This document shows, piece by piece, positions 5,472 through 5,634 of a stretch of DNA of 5,634 nucleotides (positions are counted from its first letter, which is position 1; every line of letters starts with the position of its first letter). The notes beneath the pieces are model-generated. The model searched no databases and was not told the origin of the DNA. It worked only from the letters and a program-made list of their open reading frames with translations. This DNA is from CBDUXT01 sp965371245 (GTDB lineage Bacteria; Planctomycetota; Phycisphaerae; UBA1845): contig CBDUXT010000172.1 in NCBI GenBank assembly GCA_965371245.1, forward strand, positions 1 to 5,634, written 5' to 3'. The translations under genes and the position numbers were made by a program.

Positions 5472-5634
5472 ATGGGATTCCGTTTTTTTCGACGAATGAA
5501 GATCGCTCCGGGGCTGACGCTGAACCTGAGCAAGTCGGGACCGTCGTTGTCGTTCGGAGTGCGCGGAGCCAAGGTGACCGTCGGACGCCGTGGTGTGCGG
5601 CGGACCGTTGGCATTCCCGGCACAGGGCTGTTCT
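5472..5634 (+). CDS. DUF4236 domain protein, 3'-partial
   Basis: The frame opens MGFRFFRRMKIAPGLTLNLS, continues KSGPSLSFGVRGAKVTVGRR, and reaches GIPGTGLF before the window ends after 54 codons. This is the typical DUF4236 N-terminal domain: MGF(R)F at the start, LNLSKSG in the middle, and VGIPGTGL at its end. The family has no established function; the domain is short and glycine-rich, predicted to be mostly beta, and often followed by variable or membrane-associated C-terminal sequence that cannot be seen here. The ATG at 5472 is the obvious start because the domain begins with it in other members. There is no ribosome binding site, but TAGAAT stands 7 bases before the ATG. It shares no operon with the other genes. 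Confidence 0.88.
   Translation, partial: MGFRFFRRMKIAPGLTLNLSKSGPSLSFGVRGAKVTVGRRGVRRTVGIPGTGLF

Noticed and set aside
1..5634. CRISPR array or intact multi-gene defence system
   Set aside because: No regularly spaced repeats with spacers, and no nuclease, helicase, reverse transcriptase or toxin-like proteins among the readable frames.

Overview
This window is a GC-rich accessory stretch of bacterial chromosome. It is sparsely coding and holds one long intact gene, two genes cut by the window edges, gene remnants and a small mobile element. A free-living Gram-negative host is likely. The DUF4236 protein, the loose gene spacing and a tmRNA-3'-end-like repeat would fit a planctomycete, but that assignment is a low-confidence inference.

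Layout. Positions 1-1307 (+) are the C-terminal three quarters of an asparagine synthetase (AsnB)-type amidotransferase; the reading frame is open to the left edge, so its true start lies outside the window. The end of this gene overlaps a minus-strand frame (about 1251-1390) that resembles the 3' end of a decayed gene. Positions 1469-1882 are a 414-bp non-autonomous transposable element. It has 39-bp imperfect terminal inverted repeats, a perfect 9-bp target duplication, and one short ORF that looks like an internally deleted IS256/Mutator-type transposase keeping mainly its C-terminus. Positions 1973-3682 (-) are a complete FGGY-family carbohydrate kinase of the D-ribulokinase type. Three bases upstream of it ends a coding tail (3686-about 3955, -) that appears to be a pseudogene of a co-transcribed, probably sugar-metabolic, gene. 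Positions about 3956-5471 have no gene I can support. They contain hairpins, a palindrome, two copies of a 22-bp repeat 191 bp apart and, between them, a 20-nt match to the 3' end of a tmRNA or tRNA followed by an inverted repeat shaped like a tyrosine-recombinase core site. Positions 5472-5634 (+) are the start of a DUF4236 protein cut by the right edge.

How it fits together. The kinase looks like the survivor of a small minus-strand sugar-utilisation operon whose upstream partner, and perhaps a downstream one, has decayed. The deleted transposon and the att-like site suggest repeated insertion and deletion here. I see no intact defence or other multi-gene system. The most distinctive signals are the miniature element, with a hairpin that would hide its own ribosome binding site, and the tmRNA-end att-like region.
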